DNA of 64,000 bases from Rebecca billardiae RCC1528 (GCA_965240325.2 OZ251245.1:310001-374000), one strand, 5' to 3'; numbered from the stretch's first letter, positions 29,063 through 39,771 are shown. The notes: generated from the letters alone by a model not told the origin. Made by a program: numbers and translations.

Positions 29063-31800
29063 ATGCGGCTTGCGCTGCTCATCGTGCTCGGCGCGGCCGC
29101 GAGCCGCGCCGAGGAGGCCTCGACCGACGGCCCGATCGAGAAGCGTGGCTCGAACGACAGGCACTTCAAACCCGGCGTCGTTGAGGTCGATGCGATCACG
29201 CACGACCGGCGCGGCGGCTGCAATCCAAACCTCGACCTTCACGCGCACTCGCTGGGGCACGAGGGCTCGGGCTTTGCGACCGCGAACACGTGGACGCCGC
29301 CGCCGCCCTTTTACGCGTGCCCGCCCCCTCCGCCCGCGCCACACATGGACAACTTCCGTGCCGGCTTCGATCCGCCATCGCCGCCGTCGCCGCCGTCGCC
29401 GCCGTCGCCGCCGCGCTCTCCGCCGGGCACGTTTGCGTGCGGCGTGCCCGACCCCGAGACTGCGGCGTACCAGCGCACGGGCGTGGCGCCCGAGTCGGAG
29501 GGGCACGAGACCGTCTGCTTCCTCTCGGCGAAGGCGCTCGAGCACGGCTACAGCTGCCCCGGCCGCGCTCGCATCGAGTGCATTCTGGACATTCCCGCGC
29601 CGGCGGGCGCCGAGTATATCCTGGGTAAGTACAACGTGCTTGCGGGCGTGAAGGACACGTGCATCAGCGAGGACCGCGCGTTCCGCTGCTGGGGCTCGAA
29701 CGAGGGCGCCAAGATCGGGCTCCCGGGCGTGCGCACCGTCACCGGCGGCCGCTACCCCAACTTCGACCTGAACGACACGCCGATCCTCGAGGTGGAGAAC
29801 GAGGTAGTCGAGCTTGGCCTCGGCGCGATCTTCACGTGCCTGCTGATGAAGGAGGGCAAGTTCACGTGCTTCGGCGGCGACATCGCCTCGGACGGCGCGT
29901 TCTTCTACAACCGCATGAAGAAGACCCGCTACGGCGCGCGCCGCAAGGTCGACAACCTCCACGACCGGATCACCTACTTTGTTGATGGAGACGTGCGCGC
30001 GGCGCCGCCGCCCTAACCCTAACCCCAACCCCAAACCTGACCCTGACCCTGTGCTCCGGCCGCGTGGCGTGCGGCGCGCGCGCGCGGCGGATCCGTCGCG
30101 CGCGGGCGTGCGTGCGCCCGAGCGGCGGCGGGTGGCGGTGGGCGCTCGGGCGCGCGCGCTCACGCCGGCCTTGATCCCCTCCCTCTCTCCGCGCGCGTGC
30201 ACTCTCTCGCGCACCCGCCGCGCGGCCGGAGCGCAGGACGTGAAGACGATCGACGTGGGCTTCGAGCACGTGTGCGCGGTGACCGCGAGCGGCAAGGTGG
30301 CGTGCGCGGGGCACAACGGCATCCCGGGGCGGCTGGGCACCGGGTACCACTCGTCCGTGTACGGCGAGCCCGAGCTGGTGCCCCTCAGCTCGAACGTGCG
30401 CGTGATGGATGTCGCGTGCGGCCGGCACCACACGTGCGTGCTCACGGACGGCGCGGCGGTCGTGTGCTGGGGCGGGAATAACTACGGCCAGCTCGGCGTG
30501 GGTGACACGATGGACCGCGACACGCCCGAGGAGCTGCAGTCGCTGAAGACGGTGCCCCTCGGCGGGCCGGCGCACCAGGTCTCTGCGGGTAAGAATTTCA
30601 ACTGCGCCATCGTCTCTCTACTCGACGAGCCGTCGACAAAGCGCGTCGTGTGCTGGGGGGCGAATACCTTCGGCCAGCTCGGGCTCGGCGACGAGCTGCA
30701 CAGGGGGAACGAGGAGGGCGAGATGGGCTCGGACAATCTGCCGTACGTGCCGTACGAGGTGTACGTGCCCACCTACGCGACGCACCCGTTCCCGCCGCTC
30801 GGCGAGCCGCGCACTATTGACCTCGGCCGCCACCACGCCTGCGTTCTCACCACGGACGACGACCTCAAGTGCGCGCACAGCCGCGCGCCGAGCGGCGGCC
30901 GGCCCTGCAGCGCGTCGGCTGCCGGCTGGAGCGGCGCGCGCTCACGCCTCGCACGCGCCCCCCGCGCGCGCGCCGAGCGCAGGTGCTGGGGCGCGAACTA
31001 CCACGGCGAGCTCGGTCTCGGCGACCGCGCGCACCGCGGGAACAGCCCGGGCGAGCTGCACGAGTACAGGGTGGTGCACGTTGGGCTGCTGCACAAGGCG
31101 TACGCGATCTCGGCGGGCGAGCAGCACACGTGCGCGCTCACGTACGAGTGGGTCGGGCGGCCGACGCCGGCGGAGGTGCCGGACGGCCCGTGCGTCAAGT
31201 GCTGGGGCGGTGCGCGCACTCGCGTCGCGCCGCGCGATCGCACGCGCTGCTGCGCCTGCGTGCCCCGCCCGCCGCCCCGCCGCGCGCGGCGCGTGAGCGT
31301 GGCGTGTGCCTGTCTAGCAGAGCGGAGCCCCCCGCCACTCCGCTGCGTTGTGGTCCGTGCCCCCGCCCACGGGAGGATGCGCGTGCGTGCACTCGCTCAT
31401 GCACGGATCCCCCGTGCCTCGGCCGCGCGCGTGCGCCCCCGCGCGCGCGCCCCTCGTCAACCGTGGTGCGGCAGACAACTCTGAGCACAACCTGGGCTAC
31501 GGCGACGACAACGACCGGCTGAACCGCTTCTACGGCGAGGACGGGTGCATCAACTCGGTGAACCGCGTGCTCGACCCGCACTCGGAGGAGAACCTCGCCA
31601 TCGCGTGGCACAACGCGCAGAAGGCGGACGGTCTGCAACAGGAGGGCGGCGCGGCGGCGCTGGCGGCCAGCCGCGCGCTGCGCCGCGGGGGCGCGGCGCT
31701 CGGTCTCGCGGCGCTGGCGGTGGCGCTCGCGCTGGCGGCGCGCAGGCGCGCGCCCGCACAGTGCGAGGCCTCGACAGCCGATCACGCCGGCATGCTGTGA
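29063..31800 (+). CDS. Secreted/membrane-anchored RCC1-repeat protein, 4 exons
   Basis: Exons 29063-29992, 30237-30868, 30983-31209 and 31475-31800 (704 aa). All three introns start GTGCGCGC and end AG. Joins restore repeat motifs: VDGD-DVKTIDVG, LK-CWGANYHGELGLG and CWGD-NSEHNLGYGDD. A signal peptide (MRLALLIVLGAAASRA) leads to a Pro-rich stretch (PPSPPSPP, about 110-125). Cysteine-containing RCC1 blades of type CWG-N-GQLG-GD follow. A C-terminal TM (about 667-685) and a short tail end the protein. RCC1 propellers are usually nuclear or cytosolic, but this one enters the secretory path, and its regularly placed cysteines suggest disulfide-stapled blades. Intron 2 is a multiple of three, so the frame reads through it. 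An in-frame upstream start at 28928 is less likely. Confidence 0.85.
30012..30055 (+). repeat. CCCTAA telomere-like tract in RCC1-gene intron 1
   Basis: CCCTAACCCTAACC followed by degenerate CCCCAA/CCCTGA units, about 20 nt downstream of the 5' splice site at 29993. The sense strand reads CCCTAA. Confidence 0.9.
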
Positions 31801-34061
31801 GCCCGGACCGTTCGCGGCACCCTCCGATCCTTCTGCGACACCCACGCCCTTGCTTGCCTTTCCGGGACTGTTCGGCCGTGAGTGCTCGGGGTCTTGGCCT
31901 TGGCCCCTTCGGGCCATGCTTCGCTGTGCCGTGTGCGGAGTGACGCCGTGTGCGGCTCCCAGTGGCGAGCGCATCGGCGGCGGCTCGGGCGACGTCGCGC
32001 CGTTTGCCAAACAAGTGCCATCATTCATCATCACCAATTCGCCGCCGCGCCTGATGATTCTGCCATGCGCCGCGCCGATCGCAGAATCGGCACGCCCGAC
32101 TCGACCGACGAACGCAGATGATGAACTCGCTCGTCCACTCGACTACAGTACGAGACACGAGTGCAGCGGCCAGACAGCATCAGCCGCTCATATACGCCAT
32201 GTCCGCGCAGCCAGCAAAGGTGTCAGCTGACGACTCGCGATGAATATAAATACGGTACGGGTAGCGCGCAGTATGAGTAATTATGCTGCGCGCTGGCAAG
32301 CTCGGACTCTGTTGACTCAGTGACGTAAGAGTCAAGAGACGACGACGAGAGAGACTCTGTCTGAGAGAGCTACTGCTGCTAGACCTAGAGAGCTAGAGAG
32401 AGAGAGAGAGGGTGAAAATCCCATTTTATGGCCTGTCCGGGCGGAAAATCCGGCTGCTCAGATCTGACCGGACCGGGACCCGGACAGCACAGTATCTAGG
32501 GACCAGACACTTTTACATCTCAGTTCTCTTCGGATTTGAGCATGGGGCGGCGCCCCATTTGCACAGTCAAAAGACCGCGGGTGTAAAAGCAACCGTTGTC
32601 GAGTTCGATGTAGCGGCAGGGCGAATTAGTGAATTAAAAAAACAATTCACGAGACACTTGCGCCCACGGCCACGGCCGCGATGGCGTGCGCCGTCCACCC
32701 ACGACGGAGTCGTGGACGGACATCGCTACACAGCCTACGCGACAGGCGTTGTCGTGATCGAGGTGCCCGTGCCCGTTGTCGATAGCCAAACGATTGGCAC
32801 GACGACCTGGCACCACATCCGCGTCAAGCGCGGCGAGGCCGTGGTCCAGCGCGTGTGCGGCAAGCTGGCCGATGTGCGGACGGCGTCGGGTGGCGCAGGG
32901 GCTCCTGCCGATGCTACCTGGCGGCTGCTGCGGGGCCTGCTGCCGTGGTCGAGCCTGAGGCAGAGGGTGAGTCAACCGCGGAGCAGCTCAACGCTTCCGA
33001 GATCGAGCTGCGCGCGGTCGGACCAGATGACGGCCCGCGGCCGTCCAAGCGCACACGCAAGGACGCCTGAGCACACGCGTTCAGTCCGAGCAAAGCCTGG
33101 TCGGCGTACGAGCGCGAGCCAGCTCAGACACGGCACGAGCGCACGCGTGACGGCTCGTACGATGAGCTCGTCGGCTTGGTCATCGGGCTGCTGTCGCTCG
33201 TCGCCTCGCTTGTCACGTCACACTCAGCTGAGCAGAGACATCACTCCCGCCGTTCAGCTGATCGACGAGGACGAGGCGGCCAAGGCGGCGGCGGCTCAAA
33301 CGCCTGGAGGAGGAGCGCAGGAGGAGGATGAGCTCCCAGCGCTGAGCCTGTGGGGCCGCGCCGAGGCCAGGCACCGCGGCCAGCGGCTGCAGTCGCGGGT
33401 AGCTGCCGGACAGCAGCTCGGCGGCACACGCTCACTCATACGTCGATCCTCTTGCTCGAGAGTCGAGGCGGCGGGCAAGGTGCAGGCCGCACGCGAGCTT
33501 GCTGAGCGTGCGCAGGCCGAGCCGCAGCTGAGCCCCGAGGGTGCTCGGGACGCCGCGTGCGCAAGCAGGCCGCCTCGCAGCACTTGGTGCTTCGCATAAT
33601 AACTACGCGCTGATACTACTACCCGAAAAAATTTCTTCGCACTGCGTGCGCTTTATTCCGTCCCTTTATTATTTTATTCCTTATTCGCGTATGAAATGCC
33701 GCTTTTCCGCCTCCCCAGTGCGGAAGTGCGCCAGAAAATGGGAATTCCGCCACCCGAGAGAGAGAGAGACGAGAGAGAGAGAGAGTCGTAGATCGATGAG
33801 ATATTATTCCGCCTACTATATATATATGTAGCTGCTGATAGTAGCTCCGCTGCCGACCACGCGTTATATATGATACATATATGGCGGCGGATGTGCTGCT
33901 GTCGTATGCGCCCACTGAATCGGACCGGCGTCTGCAGGGCCGCGGTGGCGATGACGACATCACGACAATCGGCATCGTCGTCATCGTCGTCACTCCCGCG
34001 AGCACGCGATCACGCATCGCGCGCACGCAGCCGCTGCATGGCGCGCGGGCGACACTGCTCA
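31801..34061. other. Long region without a convincing gene
   Basis: About 2.3 kb. It contains GA microsatellites (about 32391-32412 and 33758-33786). A 1.2-kb open stretch (32412-33599) opens at a non-ATG codon and loses any protein-like composition after about 80 residues. The first part of that stretch, up to about 32640, has lower GC and could be a decayed gene or transposon piece. No domain was recognised. Confidence 0.6.
33758..33786 (+). repeat. (GA)n microsatellite
   Basis: Short run of GA dinucleotides, interrupted once, in the intergenic region. Confidence 0.9.
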
Positions 34062-36830
34062 TCACGCTGCTGATGACGATGCTGCCGCCGCCTTCGCGCG
34101 CGCCTCGCCGCCGCTGCCGGCGCGTGGCGCGGACCGTGCCATTTCCAGGGCGAGCCTCGCCTCGTACCGCGCGTACACGCCCGCAATGTCGCGCGCGACG
34201 CCGCGCCACATGTCCGCCTCGCGCGGCTTGCGCGCGCAGAACCGAGCGAGCAGCGGCTCGAGCGCGCCCGCCTGCACCGCCTCCGCCCGGAGCACGCGGC
34301 CAAAGCCCGTGCAGCCCTTGAGCCTGAGGCGCAGGTCACGTGGCAGCCAGCACGGCGCGCGCACGGGCCGCCCGCCGCCGGCGATCCCGCGCCACTGCGC
34401 GCCGAGCAGCCGGGTGAGCCGCTCCCTGTGGTAGTCGTGCCACCGCGAGTAAGCCGTCTTTGCGGCCGCGACGCCTGGCGTGAGAGTGAGCTCGCCAATC
34501 ACCGGCCCGCCGTCCGCGACGAACACGTCGACGCGAGAGAACGCGCCAAAGGCGGCGCCGAGCGTGCTCGCGAGCTCGAGCGCCGCGCGCATGCCCGCCC
34601 TTGACACGTGGCTGGGCAGCTCGAGCGGCGGCGGGCGCGCGGCGGCCGCCGAGCCGGCCAAAGTGCCGTTGGCCACGCTGCCGTTGGGCCAAGTGTATCG
34701 CAGCTGCGCATCGACTTCATAGCACTCCCAAGCCCAGCCGCCGTCGTCGGCCGCGTCGGGTGGGGCGTCACCGGCGGCGCGTGGTGCAGCGAAGCGCTGC
34801 GCGACCGGGGCGCTCGTCTGGAGAGCGCGGGGCGGTTCGCCAGCGCCGGACGCGTTGCCGGCGCCGCCGTGCGGAGCGCGCGCCCGCGCGGCAGACACCG
34901 CCCCGATCGGGGGCGCCGCGGCCGCGCCGCCGCGCGTGCAGCCCTGGTCTGTGAGCTCGCACGGCACGCACTGCGCAAAGTTGCCGCTCGAGTGTGCGCG
35001 GTCGACGAAGGTGCCGTCGTCGCGCTGCACAGTCGGGATCTCGACGAGCACGATGTCCGAGCCGAAGGTGAAGAGCTTGAGCTCGACCGGCGCGAGCACG
35101 GCGGGCAGCCCGGCCGCTGCCTTCAGCGATCGCCTCCCGCCGCCCTCGGCGCGCCGCGCCGGCGGCGCCGAGCCGGCCGCGCGGACCGCCGGTGGATCCG
35201 CGCGCTCAGTGGGCGCAGCGCGCTCGGGCGCTGCGGCGGGCGGCTGCCGGGCCGGCGCCCCGCGCGCGTCCGGCTGGGGCACGCGCCGCGGGCGCAGCGT
35301 CTCAGGCACCACGGCATGCTCGATGATAAAGATCTCATGACGGTCCGCGCGCGAGCGCTCGTCTGGCAGCAGTGAGCGGACTCGGACCTCGCCGCTGCGC
35401 GCGCGGCACAGCAGGTGCGGAGGGCTGGACGCGACCATCAGCTTGGCCAGCTCGTGCACGTGCATGGCGTCGAACGCGTCGGCGATCGCCGAGACGTTGG
35501 ACGGCCTGCCGCTGAACGCCTCGTGCCCGGCGTGCATAATAAAAACCTCCCGAGCGTGGTGCCCGCGCGCGCGCTTCACCACGTAATCGCCCACTGCGAA
35601 CGTTGACGCGGCTTCGGCCGTGGGCTCGCGGGCGAAGAAGCGGAGCGCGGGCGTGCCGCGCGCGCAGTGCAGCCAGCGCGTCGTGTGCACACCGAGCGCC
35701 GAGAGCACGTGGTGGCTGCCCACCTTCATCTCGAGCAGCCGCATCCATGACGTATCCTCGTGCGCGGAGAAGGCGCGCGTGCCCTCAGTCCGAACGGGCA
35801 GCAGCCACGGCGCGCGCCGCGCGAGATTGCGATCTCGTCGCGTCTTCGAGCGGCGCGTGCGCGGTCGGTAGGTGGGCAGAGAGATGGGGCGCGCCTCGGG
35901 GCCCGGGGCCCCGAACGAGCGCGAGCGCGCGCGCAGCGCGTCCCACTCCGACGGGCCCCACTCCGCCGCTTCCGAGTCGGCATCGCCGCCCCAGCCCTCC
36001 TCGCCAGAGGCACCGCCCCTCGCGCGAGGCGCGCCCAAGCCCAGCCTCGGAGCAGGGGCACGCTGTGCCGACATCCTGGCGGCGGCGAGACGCCGCCTCG
36101 GCATCGCGGGCGGGCGCACGTCGGCCTCGCTAAGGCCCTCGCCGGCGATCGGCCGCGACGCGGCGTGACGCTCCGGAGCGTGGCCGGGGCCTGTTCCACG
36201 CGACGCGGGAGCGGGCCGCGAGTAATCATCGGGCCTCGAGTCAGAATCATGCGGACTCCGAGCGGGCGGCTCCGGCTCCAATGGGATGGCCTCCGCCTCA
36301 GGAGGGCACGGCGCGAGCTCGAGGGCGTGGGCTTTATGGCCGCTGGGCGCGTCCGACGTCGCCTCCTCCGTCTCGTCGAGCACCTCGTCCAGCGACGCCA
36401 GCGGCTGACTAGACTGAGCGGCGCTCGCCTTGCCGCGAGCGCCCAGACCTGCGCGCTGCTGCCTCCCGAGCAGAGGGACGTATCGCTCCTCCCAATGTCT
36501 CAGCCTGGACGAGCTGGAGCGCCTGTACATGGCCGCGCCGGAGAGCCTGTACATGGAGAAGAGGTCCCAAGACAGCCTGCGCGCCGCCAGCCCCTCGAGC
36601 AGCGTGGCAGGCTGCCAAGAACACACCTTCGGCGCGCTCTCGCAAAAGGCCGCGCCGTCCGCGGCACGCGGCAAGGGGCGGTCGGGGGCGATGGCGTAGA
36701 CGGGCGCAGCGGCGGGTGCGGGGTCGCTCGGCGTGCCGCCCTGCGCGTGCGCAGCTGCGGCCGTCGCCAGCAAAAGTGCCACCATCAGCATGTGATCGGC
36801 CCGACGTCGTCGCAAATCGTCGGCCGTCAT
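34062..36830 (-). CDS. Secretory TupA-like ATP-grasp protein (tentative)
   Basis: 922 aa from the ATG at 36830. A second ATG at 36791 would place the signal peptide (MLMVALLLATAAAAHA) right at the N-terminus. Residues about 50-330 are low complexity. Downstream are blocks that resemble TupA-type ATP-grasp proteins: MKVGSHHVLSALGV, FAVGDYVVKRARGHHAREVFIMH (the lysine-containing nucleotide-binding strand), LFTFGSDIVLVEIP, and near the end RVDVFVADGGPVIGELTLTPG (the metal-binding D...E strand). In bacteria the family is linked to capsule or teichuronopeptide synthesis. Here, with a signal peptide, a Golgi or extracellular glycan-modifying role is possible but inferred. A large Pro/Ala insertion separates the two halves of the domain. 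Confidence 0.55.
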   Translation of the reverse strand: MTADDLRRRRADHMLMVALLLATAAAAHAQGGTPSDPAPAAAPVYAIAPDRPLPRAADGAAFCESAPKVCSWQPATLLEGLAARRLSWDLFSMYRLSGAAMYRRSSSSRLRHWEERYVPLLGRQQRAGLGARGKASAAQSSQPLASLDEVLDETEEATSDAPSGHKAHALELAPCPPEAEAIPLEPEPPARSPHDSDSRPDDYSRPAPASRGTGPGHAPERHAASRPIAGEGLSEADVRPPAMPRRRLAAARMSAQRAPAPRLGLGAPRARGGASGEEGWGGDADSEAAEWGPSEWDALRARSRSFGAPGPEARPISLPTYRPRTRRSKTRRDRNLARRAPWLLPVRTEGTRAFSAHEDTSWMRLLEMKVGSHHVLSALGVHTTRWLHCARGTPALRFFAREPTAEAASTFAVGDYVVKRARGHHAREVFIMHAGHEAFSGRPSNVSAIADAFDAMHVHELAKLMVASSPPHLLCRARSGEVRVRSLLPDERSRADRHEIFIIEHAVVPETLRPRRVPQPDARGAPARQPPAAAPERAAPTERADPPAVRAAGSAPPARRAEGGGRRSLKAAAGLPAVLAPVELKLFTFGSDIVLVEIPTVQRDDGTFVDRAHSSGNFAQCVPCELTDQGCTRGGAAAAPPIGAVSAARARAPHGGAGNASGAGEPPRALQTSAPVAQRFAAPRAAGDAPPDAADDGGWAWECYEVDAQLRYTWPNGSVANGTLAGSAAAARPPPLELPSHVSRAGMRAALELASTLGAAFGAFSRVDVFVADGGPVIGELTLTPGVAAAKTAYSRWHDYHRERLTRLLGAQWRGIAGGGRPVRAPCWLPRDLRLRLKGCTGFGRVLRAEAVQAGALEPLLARFCARKPREADMWRGVARDIAGVYARYEARLALEMARSAPRAGSGGEARAKAAAASSSAA

Positions 36831-37176
36831 CCTGCCGACCGCCGTGGTCAACGTCGTCGAGCACGCCCACTCGCCGAGCGGAGATACTGTAGGAGCGTCC
36901 TCCGAGGCGTCTGCCGCCAGATGCCCTGCTCTCCGACACGCTGCGGCCCGCGCGCGCGGACGCGTCGCCCCCGCTTGCGATCGGCGCAGACGGAGGTCGG
37001 CGTCTGCGCGTCTTTGCCCAGCAGGCCGGACCAGGTGGTTGAGTGCTCAACGACTCCCACCGGCCACGGCGGATGCACACTGAACACGCTCACTGCCGAC
37101 CGTCTTCATTCAGTACCTGACAATAGATAGCTCATCACACAACTGCAAGGTTGATAGTAGTACTAGTACTACTACG
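36831..37176. other. Intergenic region, no gene seen
   Basis: About 350 bp between the 5' end of the ATP-grasp gene and the 3' end of the SDR gene. It ends in a short TAGTAGTACTAGTACTACTA imperfect palindrome near 37153-37175. Confidence 0.55.
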
Positions 37177-38223
37177 CTATTGCGCGTTGGCCTTGGGCAT
37201 CAGCGCGATGCCACGCTCCTCCAGCAGATGCGCGCTCATCGCCCAGACGCGCGCGCCGAGCGACTCGAGCGCCGGGCCGGGCTGAGCCCAAGGGTGCTCG
37301 GGCGTGTGCACTCGGACGCCCGCCTCGGCACGCGCCGGGACCACATACTGGCCGTGCACCGCGCTGCGCTCGACATCGTCTGCGAGGGCACACCACAGCT
37401 GCGGCAGGCTCCCGCGCTGCACGTCGAGCCCGACGAAGAGCCGGCGCACGCGCACAAACGCGCCCACGAGCAGCGCGAGCAGCGGGTGCAGCCCCTTGTA
37501 GGTCTCCCTGAGGATGCCCGTCGCGACGATGCCCGGGTGCACACTGTTGGAGTGGAGCGCGCGGCCGCAGATGGCGGGCAGGGCGCCCGCGCGCGCGCGC
37601 CGGTCGAGCTCGGTGGCGAAGGCGAGCTGCGCGAGCTTGGCGATGCCGTAGCGGCCCATCAGGTCTGCGCTCGTGCGCATGTGCTCGCTCGATGCGAGCC
37701 ACGCGGCCGCCGTCGCCGGCTCGAGCCAGCCAGCATCCAGCGGCGCGCGCCGGTTCGCCCGAGAGCTCACGTGCACGATGCGCGCGGCGCGGCGTGCGGG
37801 CTGCTGGCCGGCGCCACGGCCGATCGCCGGGAGCAGCGCGAGCGTGAGCGCAAAGTGCGCCAGGTGGTTCACCACGAACGTCTCCTCGAGATCGCCCGGC
37901 CACACGAGCGACGGCCGGCCGCCGCGGAAGACGGTCGAGACGCCGCCGTTGTTCACGAGGATGTCCAGCACGTCGAAGCGGCGTTCGAACTCGTCGACGA
38001 AGCTCCGCACCGTCCGCAGGTCCGCGAGATCCAAGTGGATGACCGTCGCCGACGCGAGCTGTGCCGCGACTGCCTCGCCTTTCGCGAGGTCACGGCACGC
38101 GAGCACGACATGCGCGCCGCGCCGATCGAGCTGCTTGGCCGTCTCAAGCCCCAGGCCGGACGTCGGCCCCGTGACGACCGCCACGCACCCGTGAAGGTCG
38201 GCGTCTTCCAACCAGGACGGCAT
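37177..38223 (-). CDS. Short-chain dehydrogenase/reductase (retinol dehydrogenase/WWOX-like)
   Basis: 348 aa from the ATG at 38223. An upstream extension would need a non-ATG start and would abut the divergent gene. Rossmann signature TGPTSGLG at residues 18-25, NNGG (variant of NNAG), the catalytic Ser in HVSSRA, and the YGIAK active-site Tyr/Lys are all in place. SVHPGIVATGI matches the cofactor-loop region. The family reduces or oxidises lipophilic alcohols/ketones with NAD(P). A helical hydrophobic segment near residues 255-280 (HPLLALLVGAFV) suggests membrane association, as in retinol dehydrogenases. Substrate unknown. Confidence 0.9.
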   Translation of the reverse strand: MPSWLEDADLHGCVAVVTGPTSGLGLETAKQLDRRGAHVVLACRDLAKGEAVAAQLASATVIHLDLADLRTVRSFVDEFERRFDVLDILVNNGGVSTVFRGGRPSLVWPGDLEETFVVNHLAHFALTLALLPAIGRGAGQQPARRAARIVHVSSRANRRAPLDAGWLEPATAAAWLASSEHMRTSADLMGRYGIAKLAQLAFATELDRRARAGALPAICGRALHSNSVHPGIVATGILRETYKGLHPLLALLVGAFVRVRRLFVGLDVQRGSLPQLWCALADDVERSAVHGQYVVPARAEAGVRVHTPEHPWAQPGPALESLGARVWAMSAHLLEERGIALMPKANAQ

Positions 38224-38383
38224 CGAACGATCAGCGAGCGGAGCGGCCGCGAGCGTCGCGTTCGCGTCGTCCTGGTGGCCGCACTCGGCGCTCCCGGTCG
38301 CGAGCGATGATCTGTAGATCGGACTTGCGTCGACGCGGCGGTCCAAGTTGGCGGAAGACGTCCATCAGAGCCGCAAGATCACG

Positions 38384-39367
38384 ATGGCGTCGTGGCGCGC
38401 GACGCTCGCGTGCGTCCTCGCGGCGGTCACGTCCACGTCAGCCGCGCGGGTCGACTTCGTTGTTGCACACTGCCACGAACCAGCTGAGTGGCTCGCGGAT
38501 GCGCGCGACGGGCTGCTCGAGGGGGCGCCTGGCACGAGCATCGCGCTGCGCATCTACGAGAAGTGCGAGGATGCGCGCGCCCCGCAGTACCCCGTGGATG
38601 GCTGGGCCTCGGTGACGTACACCTACCTGCCCAACAAGGGCGAGGAGTGCCTCGCGTACCTGACGCACATCGTGGGCGCGTACAAGAACGACTCCATCGC
38701 CGATTACACCGTCTTCTTCCAGGGGGACTCCGTCGTGCAGGGGCGGTACGTTCGGGACGCGCTGAGAGAGTTTGGCTTTTCCGTGGTGTCCATCTCGGCG
38801 AAAGACGAGTGGCGCTCCCTCAACGACCACCAGTACATCGCGCAGGGCGAGAGCGACGAGGCGTGCGCCGGGAAGATCAACTGCATGTCGTCCCAAGGGC
38901 CCGACTTCGCCGAATGCCTCGGCGAGATGTGGCTGCATCTCGGCATCGGCCCGAGGCCGCCTGTGATTGCCGTCTTTGCAAACGCGCAGTTCGGCGTCTC
39001 CGCGGATCGCGTGCTCGCGCGCCCCGTCTCGTTCTACGAGGACCTGCTCGCCGAGTTCAACAGGCCCTCCGACGTCGAGTGCTTCAAGCTGTACGGCCCC
39101 AAGGGGCGGCCATACCGCGGCACCTGCGCCCTCCTCGAGTACATGTGGCCGGCCATCTTTGGTGAGGCGGCCGAGCTGGATCCGGCGCACACCATGCGGC
39201 ACGAGTACGGCACCAAGACCGTCAACAACGTGATGAAGAACTTGCGGCGTCACGCAGAGCAGGGTGCTGCGCAGGAGGCGCGCGACGGGCAGAGCGATGG
39301 CGCGCGCGAAATGTCGGTGGCGGCTGCCGGCACCGACAGCAGCGCGAGCAGCAAGGACGAACTGTGA
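38384..39367 (+). CDS. DUF3431 protein, ER-luminal with C-terminal KDEL
   Basis: 327 aa. The ATG at 38384 opens a signal peptide (MASWRATLACVLAAVTSTSA). The body matches the DUF3431 pattern: VDFVVAHCHEPAEWL, KCED, NKGEECLAYLTHIVGAY, TVFFQGD and later a W/Y-rich core (LEYMWPAIFGE). The last four residues before the stop are KDEL, the classical ER retrieval signal, so the protein should be retained in the ER lumen. DUF3431 has no firmly established biochemical role; it is often found beside glycan-related genes. It diverges from the SDR gene with about 160 bp between start codons, a likely shared promoter. Confidence 0.87.
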   Translation: MASWRATLACVLAAVTSTSAARVDFVVAHCHEPAEWLADARDGLLEGAPGTSIALRIYEKCEDARAPQYPVDGWASVTYTYLPNKGEECLAYLTHIVGAYKNDSIADYTVFFQGDSVVQGRYVRDALREFGFSVVSISAKDEWRSLNDHQYIAQGESDEACAGKINCMSSQGPDFAECLGEMWLHLGIGPRPPVIAVFANAQFGVSADRVLARPVSFYEDLLAEFNRPSDVECFKLYGPKGRPYRGTCALLEYMWPAIFGEAAELDPAHTMRHEYGTKTVNNVMKNLRRHAEQGAAQEARDGQSDGAREMSVAAAGTDSSASSKDEL

Positions 39368-39771
39368 GTGCGGTGAGCTCGTGCCGCTGCGTGATGACTT
39401 CGACGGCACCGTGCTGTGACTGGCTGTGACATGAGATCCGGCCGGCGCCGAAGGACGCGTGTCGAGCCTGCTGCGGCACTTTCCGCGCCGGCAGGGTAAT
39501 ACAGTGCGCTCGGCGCTCGGCATTCCGGGACGATATCGAGTCGTCGTCGTGACGTTGTCGTCATCAGTCTTAGAGCAGCCCCTGATACCCGAATTGCTGT
39601 GGGTACAGACACAGTAGAACGTTTTTTCCGGCGGCGCTACCATCGGCGACGGCTTCATGGGCGGTGACAGTTGGCGGGCGTCAATCTCGCCTGCCTGAGC
39701 TGTACATGTGCGTCTCTTATTCTTAGTAAACTGTACCCGGGAGCCTCAGCAAATTAACGCTCAGCATTTTC
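39368..39771. other. Intergenic region carrying a conserved motif
   Basis: About 400 bp between the DUF3431 gene and the Sel1-MYND gene. Apart from the conserved block at 39688-39735, nothing was recognised. Confidence 0.6.
39688..39735 (+). promoter_or_regulatory. Conserved intergenic motif, copy 2 (upstream of Sel1-MYND gene)
   Basis: Contains TCTCTTATTCTTAGTA. Nearly identical to 10930-10975 read on the other strand. It ends 36 nt before the ATG at 39772 and is oriented the same way relative to the gene as copy 1 is to the sulfatase. Confidence 0.6.

Noticed and set aside
30012-30055. Telomere-like repeats as evidence that the window is at a chromosome end
   Set aside because: The tracts are short, degenerate, internal and lie within introns of otherwise ordinary genes.
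32412-33599. 395-residue ORF in the 31.8-34.1 kb gap
   Set aside because: Opens at GTG, has no recognisable domain and becomes low complexity; kept only as part of the intergenic description.
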